DNA of 64,000 nucleotides, from assembly GCF_014839805.1 (NCBI RefSeq), contig NC_051140.1, positions 16,451,826 through 16,515,825 on the forward strand, in the 5' to 3' direction. Positions 31,963 to 43,984 of the stretch are shown in pieces. Source of the DNA: Manduca sexta (lineage: Eukaryota > Arthropoda > Insecta > Lepidoptera > Sphingidae). The notes below the pieces were generated by a model. It was not told the DNA's origin and searched no databases. It worked only from the letters and a program-made list of their open reading frames with translations. The translations under genes and the position numbers were made by a program. Numbering within the stretch: the stretch's first letter is position 1; every line of letters starts with the position of its first letter.

Positions 31963-34900
31963 CGGTGGTCGCTATCCGGCAATAAAGTTAATAAGTCTTA
32001 TAAAGATCGAATGGCTTGAACCATGAGAGACGTCTCTCGTTTATTTTGCCTTTCTCACTAAGTTATTGGAACTGAACCTGAAACGTAATTCTTTAGAACA
32101 AGTTATCATCACGTGTACAATGGTTGTTATCAAGTTGCTACTTCGTTTATTAAATATATTCAGTATAGAAGCGAATGAACTATAATGAAGTCATTAACAC
32201 GAATGTTAAAATATCCCCGCACATAAAACCTAACATAATTAAGTTTTGCTTTCACTTTGTTTCCACTCACGATTTTTTTGCCGTATATTTTGTCGCCATT
32301 TGTAATTACATGTCTTCATTACGGCATCTAAATGCTGTAGACGATGCTTGCGACTATACAGCCAAGTAATTAAAAGAAAATTGTTTGGTAGTAAATGTTG
32401 CTCACGACTTTGCTTGTGTGAGATCTTTGCCAGGTCAAAAGAAAGACTAAATATGTTCTCTAGTATATAGTAAGATACACTAAAGGTTGTGTCATCGAGC
32501 ATTATTTTGAAGAAGTTTCATTGGAAATAAACTTACAATACAAAAATAAAAAAAACAACACAGACGTTGATAAAACTTGTTTTAACTAAAACCGAATGAA
32601 ATGAGAACGAACCAAGTATATTTAGAGTCAAGAGTCGGTAAACATGTTCTAGAATTAAGCAATAAATAAAATACACAGGGCCACTTAGTGCCTCTGTGTG
32701 TACTGAGTGTAAATATTATTTTATAAATTGACATTGAGTATTGAGCAATCCGTATAAAAACAAGGTACTGAGAAATAAATCTTCTGTGATATACCGCAAC
32801 TTCACTTTCGTGACTAATAATATTAAGTTCACTGGATATAAATTTAAAGTTAAAAATTAATTATCATACGTGTTATAAGTGTTCTGTCACACTCCGGGAG
32901 TCCTTAGACACGTGTTCGTGATTCTTATTGCGTTAACTTTGTATAAATTATTAGGAACAGTTAAGATTATACATAAAATTTTAAGAAATGTGGTCATCTC
33001 AGTCTCTAACATAGAGAAATGCAATGACCTTGGTTGGTAATTATTAATTTGAACTGTATGTATACGTGCAGAGTTTTCAATTTACCACGCCAGGATGTTA
33101 AAAAACAATCGACTGTCAGCAATCGCATTATAAAAGACGTAAGTGCGTGCTAAGTACCAAAAAAATAATAAAAAATATCCGCCACATTACAGGAAACACA
33201 GTCACCGCGGCAGGCCCAATTTGAATTCGCTTTCACATTTCACCGCTGGTGTCAGATCTAACTGCGTCTAATTGCAGCTGTATCAATGTAAATGAGATAG
33301 ACGACGTGCTAACGGAAATTTCATTAAATATAATTATCCAACATCAGTTAATATGCAGGTTTACGCTGCAAAAGGGTTGTTTTTGTCGCGCAATTAGAAA
33401 TCGTTTGAATGTATCCGTTTTGGTAATACTCTGTTTGTATAAGTATGAAAGTGTCCATTTTAACGTAACATGAAATTAATATTTTTTTTAGGAAATGGTA
33501 ATTTTGCAGGATGTGTTAAATATTTTGTTATAAAACTAGACACGTATGAGGACGTATTGCATATTAATGTTATCTTAAATAGTGGTTGTATAATGAATTA
33601 ACATAAGAATATCAAAATGTTTTATAATATGTTTTATCCTTATGAATAATTTGATTTCACTGCTTACGACACTACTGGATAGTTTGAACATGGAATAACA
33701 ATACAAATTGATAATATGAATGACAATGTAATATTATAGAGGTCGAAATGATTAGAATAGACAGAGGGAAAAGAGTTCGCAAATTAGTTAAAAACAACAT
33801 CAAATTTTCAAATCGCACAAGGTAAACTCGACTCTATAACAAAATACCTAAGAGTTATACCAACTGAAGATTATATTATTTTTGTAACGAGGTTTCCAGG
33901 CAGATTGTAAACCATAGTTCCTGTCTCATTGTCTTTGACAAAAAGCCATCATGCGATCGTGAACTGCGATAGCGGTGTTTAGTGTCAAATTACGTTGCAT
34001 TTTGGTGATGAAATGATTTTATCTTTACATAAAAATTACGTATAAAAATCTCTCACGATGCGGCTCGGGTTAAAATGGTTGGTTCGTCGCTTGTAATAAA
34101 GGGGAAGTAATATTGCCGAAAGTCTAAAGTACAAGGTGTTATTTCTGACACCTGCGCCGTGAGCGAGAGTCGGTGTTTGTGGCATATTTCGATGCTCTTT
34201 CCTCTATGTAATTCCTGTATTATCTCTGGTTATGTGCCGTATGATGTGAGACGTAAGTCTTATATGGTTATGTACTATTTTTTATGTGTTCTGGCGTTTA
34301 TTTATGGTTGAGGTGTTCTGAATAAAATTTCTTAAGAAGTTTTTAATGATAAAATAGTGTTTAGTTTTACATCAGAAATAGTGAATTACTGATAGTGTTA
34401 TTATGTAAAGTTATTATGTAGTTAGTCTGTCAAATTACGTTGTCAAAAAATATCGTCAAGTAACACACGCTATATATAGCGGTTGGCACTATTTGTTTTG
34501 TTAAGTTAATAATACAAAAAAGGCAAGTTTACGGGACTGTTAAAAATTATTGTGTTGCTATTTTTAATACGAAATATTACGATGATACAAGAGTTAAGGC
34601 TAAATTGGCACGAATGTTCGTGATTGAACTTTATTATCAAAATCCTTGGGTTTTATAAAATTTCGTAATATATTTCTATCGAATTACACATCGGTATGGT
34701 GTAATTATTAATTAAATTATCTATAATTTTCGCAAAGTTCACAATCAAATTTTAAGAATGTTGCGCGAAGTCTCTTCGTAGTATTATTAATTTAGAAATC
34801 ACTATATTGAGTTGTAAAAGAGTCCTGCATTTCCCGCTTTATGTATGCAAACTGTTGTGAGGGATGCGGGCGGCATATTTACAATTCTCCGAAATGACCG

Positions 34901-35100
34901 GCCAGTGCCGAAACTTATTTCCGCATGAAAATTTAATACGCTTTAAGTGTGTTACGCCCTTGTTCAGCTTGGCATGAGTTTACATTTATTAGGTATGGAA
35001 TTTAAAATGATACCTTTCTTTACTTTAGTATTAGCATTCATTAATTAATGTAGCTTGGTCAGTTTATCTGGATAGTTGACCGAGACAAAATACCCCGTAT
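31963..35100. other. Long non-coding stretch
   Basis: No recognised gene or repeat. A GC-richer block at 33180-33400 (CACCGCGGCAGGCCC, TAATTGCAGCTGTATCAATG) contains a 74-codon frame starting at GTG, without motifs; a non-coding regulatory block is as likely. Confidence 0.4.
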
Positions 35101-35250
35101 AATTATAGCCTGACTGGACAATAAAAAACCTGCTTTAGGGGCGCTCATTATGCTCTTTCGTTTAAAGTTATCGCTGCTAGTACAAGAAATTAGTATTATT
35201 TCCCACCACATCATAACGAGGTTTTTCATTTTACTGGTCAGGCTATAATT
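35101..35250. mobile_element. Small MITE with AATTATAGCCTGAC ends
   Basis: AATTATAGCCTGAC at 35101-35114 is exactly inverted at 35237-35250. Complementarity continues imperfectly inward to about 32 bases, both ends reaching AAAAACCT. The total length of 150 bp is typical of a MITE and leaves no room for coding. The superfamily is unknown; flanks are AT but no clear duplication was seen. The minus-strand frame 35059-35307 crosses it and is not a gene. Confidence 0.65.
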
Positions 35251-36967
35251 GGAATTATGAGTCTGAATCTCTAATGTATCAATATAATAACCGCAGTGTA
35301 GTATCACATGTTTTTTTATCCAGTTTTAGGTAAAACATCTAAAGTCTATCAGATCCGTTATGCTTACAATCAGGCGAGTGAGTTGTTTATCTCATTATTA
35401 AATCGCATAAAGAATGCAATTGGGAGTTTGACCGCGGACACTGAAAGTATTCTCGAGAAATATATTCGGTATCTTGTTGCGCATGTTAAAATGTAGGTCC
35501 TGATTTCTTTGGAAACGCGAACTTAAGAGTTAAGTTTTGAAGCCGATTTTACTAACCTACATAAGAGTAGGTCATGGACATTGATGCGTAAATTTTTATA
35601 TTTTATTAACGCTTTGTTTGCATTTAGTAGAGACAGGAGGAAGATTAGGTGGACTAAGTAACAATACCTGTTAAATTGTGCGCATACACATATACAACGC
35701 CAAACAAGAGACAATTTGGAAAGTAACTATTTATTAATTTACTTAAATTAACAGTTGTATTGCAACATGTTAGCTACTTGTATTACGAACAATAACAAAC
35801 AATAACTTGTATTTTGAAATGTTTCAAAATAGCCCATGTATGGTGCAGTTTTATTTTGTATCTGTCTATATTTATATATATTTTGTGGTCTTTCAACAGC
35901 TTTGAATAATTGGCCAGCACTTTGGCGTGCAAACTCATGTATTATGGAGGTTTGGTGATTTATTTATATTGTTAAATCACTGTTATTATAGATCCAAATA
36001 TAATATTTTCATATATGTTAGTCTGGGTTTGCATATGATCTAAATGTTTTTTTTTAATATTATTCAATGAATATTGGAAACTGAAAGCCCGTGGCAACAA
36101 TTAAACCGTTTGACGCGTTTTGCGATAATCATGTAGTTTAAAAATTAATTAATTTGACACACAGGTTTATAAATTAATTAACAAACAATTGACAGTAATT
36201 AATCCGTGGTTAATATACAATATCGCGAGCTAATCCAATCTAAGCACCATACATTTGTTGTAGTATATTACGTTATTATTATATACATTATTAGATAATA
36301 AGTATTACGTTGTCATTTCCGATGAGTCTGCAGTGATGATTAAATAATTCAGACTGATCTACTTCAAATGTCTTATAATGTAACATTTGTAAGGTTGTTT
36401 CACCCACTGGCGACCTTTTATATAATCGTCTTACAGATATTATAAATCGTATTCTGACGATTAAAGATGGACTTGTATAATGCATTTAATTAAATATCTG
36501 AGAAAAATTGTTTCTTTCTAGTTGAATACTTTCACTTCGAACTTTAACATCTTTTCTTAGTCAATATAATTTCTCACGATACAATCGAGCGTCAGCCTCT
36601 TCAATTATCGAACACTGTGATCTAAGTAATAACAGTAATTTATATTTTAGTTTTTATTAACCGTCGCAATGCAAACTATTGTGTGTTTAAACGGTAAGCC
36701 TTTAAAAACACAAGCTTGTCACCGGGTAGTAAGTGGTTGTTATCGTCAATGAACTTCTACTGTCCAGGAGGAATCCTTATGGACCTTTAAGTTTAGAGGG
36801 AAAGTTCAAAATTGTATGGGAGTTAGTTTGGAACTTTAATGATGTTATTGATCATACGACACAACAGCAAAATTAGTGTGTAATGTTTTAAGACAGCTGT
36901 ATTAATCTTGGCTAGGTTGAACCCTTTACGAATAGCCAAGCATTGTTTATTATAATATAATATTAAA
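35251..36967. other. Non-coding stretch with clustered TAAT motifs
   Basis: No gene. At 35329/35330 a T-rich tract and TTTTAG are followed by GTAAAA, a weak joined splice signal. At 36140-36215 several TAATTA/TTAATTAA motifs cluster. Confidence 0.4.
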
Positions 36968-37135
36968 TTAGCTTTTGCTCGCGGCTTCGCCCGCGTGAAA
37001 TAGTTTTAAGAAATTTGAGTCTCGCTATTATATTTTTCTGGCATAAAAAGTAGGTTATGTCTCAAACAAACTCCATATCTAATATAATAGAAATAAATTC
37101 GATAGTTATAGAGTTCATCGCGATCAGATATAGAC
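36968..37135 (+). repeat. RTE-like short repeat, copy 3
   Basis: TTAGCTTTTGCTCGCGGCTTCGCCCGCGTGAAAT (from 36968) is followed by TTTTTCTGGCATAAAAAGTAGGTTATGTCTC. Blocks and order are as in copy 1; the 3' end has decayed. Confidence 0.7.
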
Positions 37136-38821
37136 CCAGCCTGGGACCTTGTTTATAATATGTACGAATTTATGAAAGATAAGAAAACAAAAACTATCGA
37201 ATTTGAATAAATTTCCATTACAATTAGCTGATCTGCAAACATCAGCCGAGAAGGCTTCTGACAACAACCACTACTCGGACAAGTGTGTCCGGCCATTACA
37301 ATGCTGATCGTAGACCGAATTGCGTAATATACGGTAGTGGAAGCGACAAAGAGCATCGTGCATAAAGATAAGGCAGTATGTATCGCGATCGCCTAGATTT
37401 TGTCGTGGTATCCAGTCGTCTCACGTGTATAGTAACGTCACGTAGAACGATGTACGATTGTATTTAGTATAGGTTTAAATTCACAGTAACATGTCTATTA
37501 AATTAATGTTATCAGCATGACCTGATAATGATGTTAATTGATTAGTTTTTTTAGTGGCTTCACATATACTTGTTACATATTATCTAGTTACGTATTTACA
37601 TATTATAACCGTATGTACAACTAGAACATGAAAATATCTTATATTTACTGTATTGATTCAATTGTATGTTGTAATGGATGCAAATAGTAAAAACGTACTT
37701 AAGTTTATTTACCTTAAACCTTGGTATCTAAGATAAACAAACGCTTGCGAAATAAAGGAAACTACAAACTCGAACACTAAGCAATATTTTTTACCACATT
37801 TATTACTAAATCTACACAGTCTATTCATCTGACCTTTATAGGGCCGCCGGTATCCATTGAAGTGAAATAAATAACCTTAATTCTCACAGGTATTATGGCG
37901 GATAAGATAATAAATTATCGAGATACGGAACCCTCTCTGTACTAATCCGACTCCCTCTTCTCCAGTTTTTTTTCCGTGGACATTACCGGTGTTTAATACC
38001 CAGCACACGTACTTGCGAAGATGGTAATAAGGCTGACGCGAAAGTGAGCCAACGATAAACCTTCCCAACCTTGATACGGTTTACAGAGATAACTTACGTC
38101 ACACACTACACGGGCAATGTTAGCTCTATGATGATAATTTCGCCAAATATCACGACCAGCATGTATGCGATTTGCGAAGGTCTTCTGGCAAAGTATGAGG
38201 GTCATGAGAAACCTGTTTTGTGCATGGTATTTAATAGGTAATTAGCCGTGTCTATGTGTGAATTGTTTATGGTAAAAAATTAGCAAACATTGCTTGTTTT
38301 GCGAAATTTAAGAAAGGTCAATTATGAAGTACCGTATCCAAAATAATATTGTCGTATTAAATCAAAGACTTTATTTTATTACGATCTGTTCGCTTAGTTT
38401 TCCATTTCCCATATAAATCTCCCTGAGGTAGGAAAGCTTAGCTTGCCAGTGTCAAGAGAACAAAGATGGAAGGCCACTTGTATTTATTTTGTTGCAGCAA
38501 ACAGTAAACGCTTCGTTTCTTACGGTCATAGATGCATTGTATCTAAAATCTGTTTGTATTCAAGTTTTTGTTCGACTTATGTTTTCCTCGTTGAGTGTGC
38601 CAAGTAATATTGGATACGAATATTTTTGTAACAGATTGTATTAAGTTAATCATCCAAGACATTTTTAATTATTTCTTCGCATAAATGTTTTAATTTTGTT
38701 TTATGTTATTTGATTTCTGAATTACAATTTCAATTTATATTATAGATACGTTTGGATTACATTTTATTAAAATAAAAACATGTGCTAGTAAATTTTTAAT
38801 AATGTAGTAATGGTCTAATTA
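37136..38821. other. Non-coding stretch
   Basis: No gene or repeat recognised. The GC-richer part at 37890-38210 holds overlapping minus-strand frames of 63 and 70 codons with no motif. Confidence 0.4.
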
Positions 38822-38945
38822 AATTGGTAGTAGCCCGCGGCTCCGCGTGTGCAAGATTTTCTCGGAATAAATGTTCCATTGTTTTCAATATAAAAATAGA
38901 CTATGTTTATCCAGGACTTGATCTATCTGTCAATACTAACAAATA
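38822..38945 (+). repeat. RTE-like short repeat, copy 4 (truncated)
   Basis: GTAGTAGCCCGCGGCTCCGCGTGTG, then TTTTCTCGGAATAAATGTTCC, AATAGACTATGTTTATCCAGGACTTGATCTATCTGTC. The CCAGGACxTGxTCTATC block is shared with copy 1 on the other strand. Confidence 0.6.
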
Positions 38946-41057
38946 AACAGATTATAACATGAAAGTAACATTATAACATGAAAGTTACAATTTCTTATAT
39001 ATCTGTATTTTTTTATCTAATGGAAAATCGATGAGTTTGGTAGGTACTGAGTTAGTTTTAGACCAAAACCTAATTCAATCACCAATAATTTAAGAACATT
39101 TATCAACGTAGGTTCATCAATATTGCTCACTAAGACGCCTGTCTTGTCTTGTCGTTGCCGGCATAGTTCTTGCGACTGTCTAGGAATGTCTTTCCTTTAT
39201 TTAACTCTATATCAGGACAGTCATGATATGAGGTCGACTAATAAGATTAATAGTACTATATATGAGCCATAAAAAACAACTGAACTAAAATCAATATGAG
39301 TTGCCACGATATAAACTTCATAATTTAGGGATTTTAGGTGCATCAAAATTGCTTATAGGTCTAGCAGGGTGACATTGGTGAGCTAAAAACTTGCGTCACA
39401 TCAATCTGAAATAAGTACCTATGTCTCATATTGCAATTGTGAGCAAATAATACGCGGAAGCGTGTGCAACGCAATGCAATATATCGATAATGCAAGTTAG
39501 TTAATTCTAAATATCATCTTCGTGATTGCGTAAAACCATTGGTATTGCGGAACACGCGAACGTGCAGAATATTTGCTCATTTCAGATATGAGCAGAATTT
39601 TGTACTTTCCTGATACTGTATTTACACTATTGGGTATGTATGTATTTTTCTGACCTTAATGTTAGGACCAGGCATGTATGTCCCAGAGATTTAGAACCCT
39701 TATGCAAGTGGCAACAGATGGGTTTTATCGCCCATTGTGCCCGAACACTACATTAATCATCTCGTTAAAAAATATATTTTGTTAGCCAAAATAAATGTCT
39801 ACATTTTGCCGATGTTACGTCATACTTGAACTAAAAGCTGTATCTAATACGCTCCGGTATACTGAACTAAGATCTTTTATCAGTTATCGCTTATCAGCGC
39901 GTATCTTTCAATGTGGTACGAGGAAATCTCGAACTATGTCACATTGCCAATAGCATATATTTTGATGAACTCTACATTTTTATTTAATGTACGTATTGCA
40001 GACCCAATTTTGTATTTTAAAGAAATTATTCAACCAATCATAGAAATAGCAACACAGACACATACACACAATAATAACGTAGCAACTTTTCTATCATGTA
40101 GCGAATAACTGAGGAACTGGAGATGTAGTCTGGAGTACACTTTGAAGGATCGTAAACCGAGTTTACTACACGACGCTTCTAACTTCGTATTAAACAAACT
40201 TGACTTTATTTCGAAACACGAGGGTGTCTCACATGTGAATACTTTGTTACGTGTAAACAAAATATATGATGACCCAGATATCTTAGTGGTTGGTGTACGC
40301 GAAATTTGTTCCGTGTCGTTAAGATCGTCTAATCATGAATGAACACCTTTGGGAGTACATGAGTGTGATGTTTGGAGATATCAAAATTATTGGTGTTTGA
40401 TTGGGTTCCTAATTAAAACGACCATGTATGTTACAACGTAGGGTTCTAAAATTTGATGCCTTTTGAAAATGGATTAGCATATAAATGTGCGATGTCTGTG
40501 GGTTGTAAAAGAGAACCGTTTCAGATGTTAAAACAAAGGCTAAAAACAAAGATCGGTTCAGTATTGTTAAGGTTTAGCGTTCAATTCATTGGCAGATTCC
40601 TTTTAAGCGGAAAATTGGTAGAAAAAAAGACTGACGTTGTTCGGATTGTGTTTAATCGTATTGGCTCCGTGAACGTTCTGTTGCAGACAAGTGTGGTTCA
40701 CATTTCAATAACAAAATGAAATGCTCGAATATAATTATCTTAATAATACTAATGTGTAGTTTTATCACATAACAACCACTGTACTTTAGTCAATGTAAAA
40801 ACTGATTGAATCAACATTGTCCCAAACATTTCTTACATCCAATTAGTATTATACAATAACTTTTTTGTTTTAGAAAACAATTATAATAGATAACCGTGCG
40901 AAAATTACACCACTATAGATAATTGTTACGCGAACAATGTTTACAGTTCTGTGCAATGTCAAGTTCAAGGTTAAACTTAAGCGCAACTTAAATAATTACC
41001 TTTAAGAACATGTTGTCAGGTTGGCACTATTAACAAACACGATTTAAAAAATATAAA
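38946..41057. other. Non-coding stretch
   Basis: It starts with a 19-bp tandem duplication ATTATAACATGAAAGT(A/T)AC at 38951-38988. No gene is recognised. Three open frames of 65-88 codons between 39911 and 40719 have no motif; the 88-codon one begins at a non-ATG codon. Confidence 0.4.
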
Positions 41058-41240
41058 CACAGTCACACGCGCGTGGTCGGCTGTTGGTCGCGATGTTGTC
41101 GCGCGCGGGAGGCTGTAGCGCTGCGGACGCGCGTCTGATGCCATGCGCCCGCGCATGCATCACGTGCGGACGCTAGTGGCGCCACCCAACCCACCTGCTG
41201 CGGCCGACCGTGGAACTAACGGGACTTTTCACGCTCCAAC
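41058..41240. promoter_or_regulatory. CpG-rich patch, possible promoter or enhancer
   Basis: About 71% G+C by hand count over 41101-41220, with roughly 25 CpG pairs in 150 bases, against an AT-rich background. It contains an E-box palindrome CACGTG at 41161-41166, an NRF1-like CATGCGCCCGCGCATGC segment (41141-41157), a GTGGCGCCAC palindrome (41176-41185) and a kappaB-like GGGACTTTTC at 41221-41230. No long reading frame crosses it. On the minus strand CAG/GTGGGT (near 41188-41196) could serve as a splice donor for a short first exon. Function is inferred from composition only. Confidence 0.4.
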
Positions 41241-42884
41241 GGTTATCTACAGAGCTGAATGGTTGCAAACGCTGCATCTGACGAAATTGATGTGATTGCT
41301 GCCCAATGAGCATTATTATAGAAAGTAGTTGTTTCGGATATTATTTTGTTGTACCGGTACTTTTAATGCAATTTTGTGCCGTAATCATTATACCAATTAC
41401 CTAAATCTTTTTTATAAATACAAATCCAAGAAATGGTAGAAATGGTACGTTCTAAAACGTAGACAAAAAAAAAAATAAAGTGACGCATAGTTTCGTTAAA
41501 ACGTTCTTCGTTAGATCTAGGTGCAAGCAAAGCAAAGACATTTACTGTTCCCTGGGGAATTTTCGATTACTACTCAAACTAACCTTTTGTTTGCGTTCCG
41601 AATTCTAAAGTGAGCCGGTTTTGCTTAAAGGAACTTTAACCTGGGCCGCATTTATATTTGATTAAGGAATCCTTTGATAAGCAAATAATTAGGATGCCAG
41701 TTGCAAATTATCGGTTTGTTAATTAATTTTAGCTGAAATGTAGTTTCCTGTTTAGCATTTTGGAATAAAATAGCTAGAATTTTATACTATTCCTTTATAT
41801 TCTAAGCGGATATCAATTAAACTCGCGGTAGTAATAAAATCATCTACTCTTATTGGAAGTTGTTGAGAGATTATATTTAGTATTCTTAATCTGTAATGTG
41901 GATGCCATCGCAAATAATTTGTATCCATTTGAAACTTTACCTGACTTTTAAGTAAACACGAAATATATTTCTGACTGGCTTAGAGCACTTTTTTTGTAAA
42001 GTAGCGAAAAGGAGAGCACTATTACTATTTGTAATAATAAAATAGAATTTAGCACGCTGTGTTTTGGAATTTAATTATCTATTTGATATTGTTATTCTAC
42101 AAAGTCTAGCCTTCAAAGCACACCCTTTCAATGCAAATGTTTTCGTACAATATAAAACATACATTTTTATATTTGAATGAATACTCCTTTTTTTTTTACA
42201 AATGATTTACACATTCCACCCGACACTTACGTGGTAATATTTTTTGTTTCAGGTAAGTGAATGTGACAGGAGAAAATAATGTACACCATGCGGCTACAAT
42301 TAATAGGTAGAGGTGTGTGAAAAACTGAAAATTTATAGCACTTTCACTAGATACTAACGGTACTATATCGTGTACATTGCCTCGTAGTGGCGCCAATTCC
42401 AATATCAGGAAGAATTATGTGGCTTTGTTGTGTGGGAATCGAACGGTGTTCAACGAAAACGATTCAACCCAAATATTGTTTTAACGGCTATTGCTTTTAA
42501 GCAATTATTCGTATTGATACAAGATCTCTTAGTTTCCAATTGTTCAAGATCCCTTAATTTTATTTTAAATATCAGCGGTATTGTACCAATCCATTAGTTG
42601 AAAAAACATTGCAAAATAAAAAGCGTATTGTAAAATATTTCTTTGTTGTTTAGGATTTTTTTATCATCGTTCATTCGAAAAAGAAGGTTCGTATAATGAG
42701 TTCGTTTTGATTATGTATAAGTGTGCCGAAATGTCGGGATGCAATCTTAATTATATCCGTTATCTATTATGAAAGTAATATGTAAATATTCATTGGCAGG
42801 AAATTACATGATTATTTATAGTAAAAAAGAATAGGAACAAAAAACTCATTTCTGTTATATGAAGAGATAAAAAAAGAGGGAAAT
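41241..42884. other. Non-coding stretch with a recursive-splice-like site
   Basis: No gene or repeat recognised besides the signal at 42240-42258, which is listed separately. Confidence 0.4.
42240..42258 (+). promoter_or_regulatory. Candidate recursive splice site (acceptor fused to donor)
   Basis: TTTTTTGTTTCAG ends at 42252 and is followed at once by GTAAGT (42253-42258): an ideal 3' splice site joined to an ideal 5' splice site with no exon between. In Drosophila this arrangement marks ratchet points where very long introns are removed in steps. No host gene is visible, so direction and use are inferred from sequence alone. Confidence 0.5.
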
Positions 42885-42975
42885 TGATAGCCTCAATGGT
42901 GCAGACGGTGTTGAAGGAGCCATTAAATGTGAAACCGCGGGTTTGAATTCTGCATCGAGGACAACTTTTGTAAAA
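42885..42975 (+). repeat. tRNA-like SINE head
   Basis: Box A-like TAGCCTCAATGG at 42888-42899 and box B-like GGGTTTGAATTCT at 42939-42951, followed by GCATCGAGGACAA. The spacing is longer than in a plain tRNA but acceptable for a SINE head. No body from families A or B follows, so it may be a truncated copy of another family. Confidence 0.4.
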
Positions 42976-43256
42976 CAAATATTAATTTATTTACAGTTTG
43001 TATTCTGTGGGATCGAAAGTATGTAGTTTTTGATACATACAATACACTACTTTCTTAGCGAGCAATTCCTGCGTTATGCTTTTGGTATTAAAAGATAAAT
43101 TTCACCTTGTTTTAATAATCTATTTCTATAGAACAAGGTGACTATTACGCGTTAAATCCATTGGGTCAAGATGTTACTAAATTATATACTCTGATCCTTC
43201 ATATCAATCCACGGTTTACAGGGTCAGTTTAATAGACTGACAACAAATATATCACG

Positions 43257-43285
43257 GATTGGACTGACCTAGCGTCAGTCCAATC
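43257..43285. repeat. 12-bp hairpin, 5-base loop
   Basis: GATTGGACTGAC (43257-43268) and GTCAGTCCAATC (43274-43285) are exact complements around CTAGC. The stem is GC-richer than the surroundings. Confidence 0.8.
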
Positions 43286-43450
43286 AATTGAAGGAATAAT
43301 GTTCATGTAAGTGGCAGCAGAAAATTAGAAAGTGAATTGTTTGAAAGGGAATATTCCACAAACATCACGTGTGAAGAACTCGTGAACGATGAGCGTGAAC
43401 AAAGATTTAGCTAATAACAATCTATCACAATGACATTTGTTATGAATTGA

Positions 43451-43984
43451 TTGACATTGCGCGCATGTCCAGCTGTATGCGGTTGTTTGGATCATTTGTT
43501 GTTAAATTGTTGTGTATTTTGTTTTTATTATGGACTAGATTTGCTCTGGGCTTACATCTGCGTAAGGCTTTTAAATGTAAATTCTCTATTTCCTCTGAAT
43601 AAAAAATTAAAGGTATCAATCATATCACTCCTTGGCTTAAAATATCTTAAAAAAAGGGATTTTTTGGAGCGTTGCTGTATAGAAGACAATGTAGGATATA
43701 AAGAAGACAATATAGGGTATAAAAAAGATAATCTAAGGGTATTCCAAATTCAGAGGCCTCGTCGGCAGATGTTGTACGTTTCGACTTACTTTTCGAAGTA
43801 CGTTCATTTTGTCCCCAACTGTAAAAATAAAAACCACAATACGTGGAGTACTGTTGCCATTATACATGAATTCGGGTTACTTATCAGCGAAATGGTTTTA
43901 ACCGAGCGTAATTCTAACTTATTTTCGTCATTACCCGTCGTTTCCTTTATCACGATTGTAAAAAATATATACAGACACCTATAA
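43451..43984 (+). other. 178-codon stop-free run, coding status doubtful
   Basis: The longest stop-free stretch outside the retrotransposon. It follows an in-frame TGA and first reads TTG; no ATG appears until about 43769, so it is not a normal complete gene. In the middle (43682-43744) a 21-bp tandem repeat of three units keeps the frame and gives repeats of the type EDNxGYK. The N-terminal part is cysteine-rich and hydrophobic. I do not recognise it. From base composition, a run this long should arise by chance in well under one in ten such windows, so it could be a remnant exon or transposon relic, or chance. Confidence 0.18.
43682..43744. repeat. 21-bp tandem repeat, 3 units
   Basis: Units GAAGACAATGTAGGATATAAA (43682-43702), a second with two changes (43703-43723) and a third more diverged (43724-43744). 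The unit length is a multiple of three, so it keeps the surrounding open frame. Confidence 0.8.
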
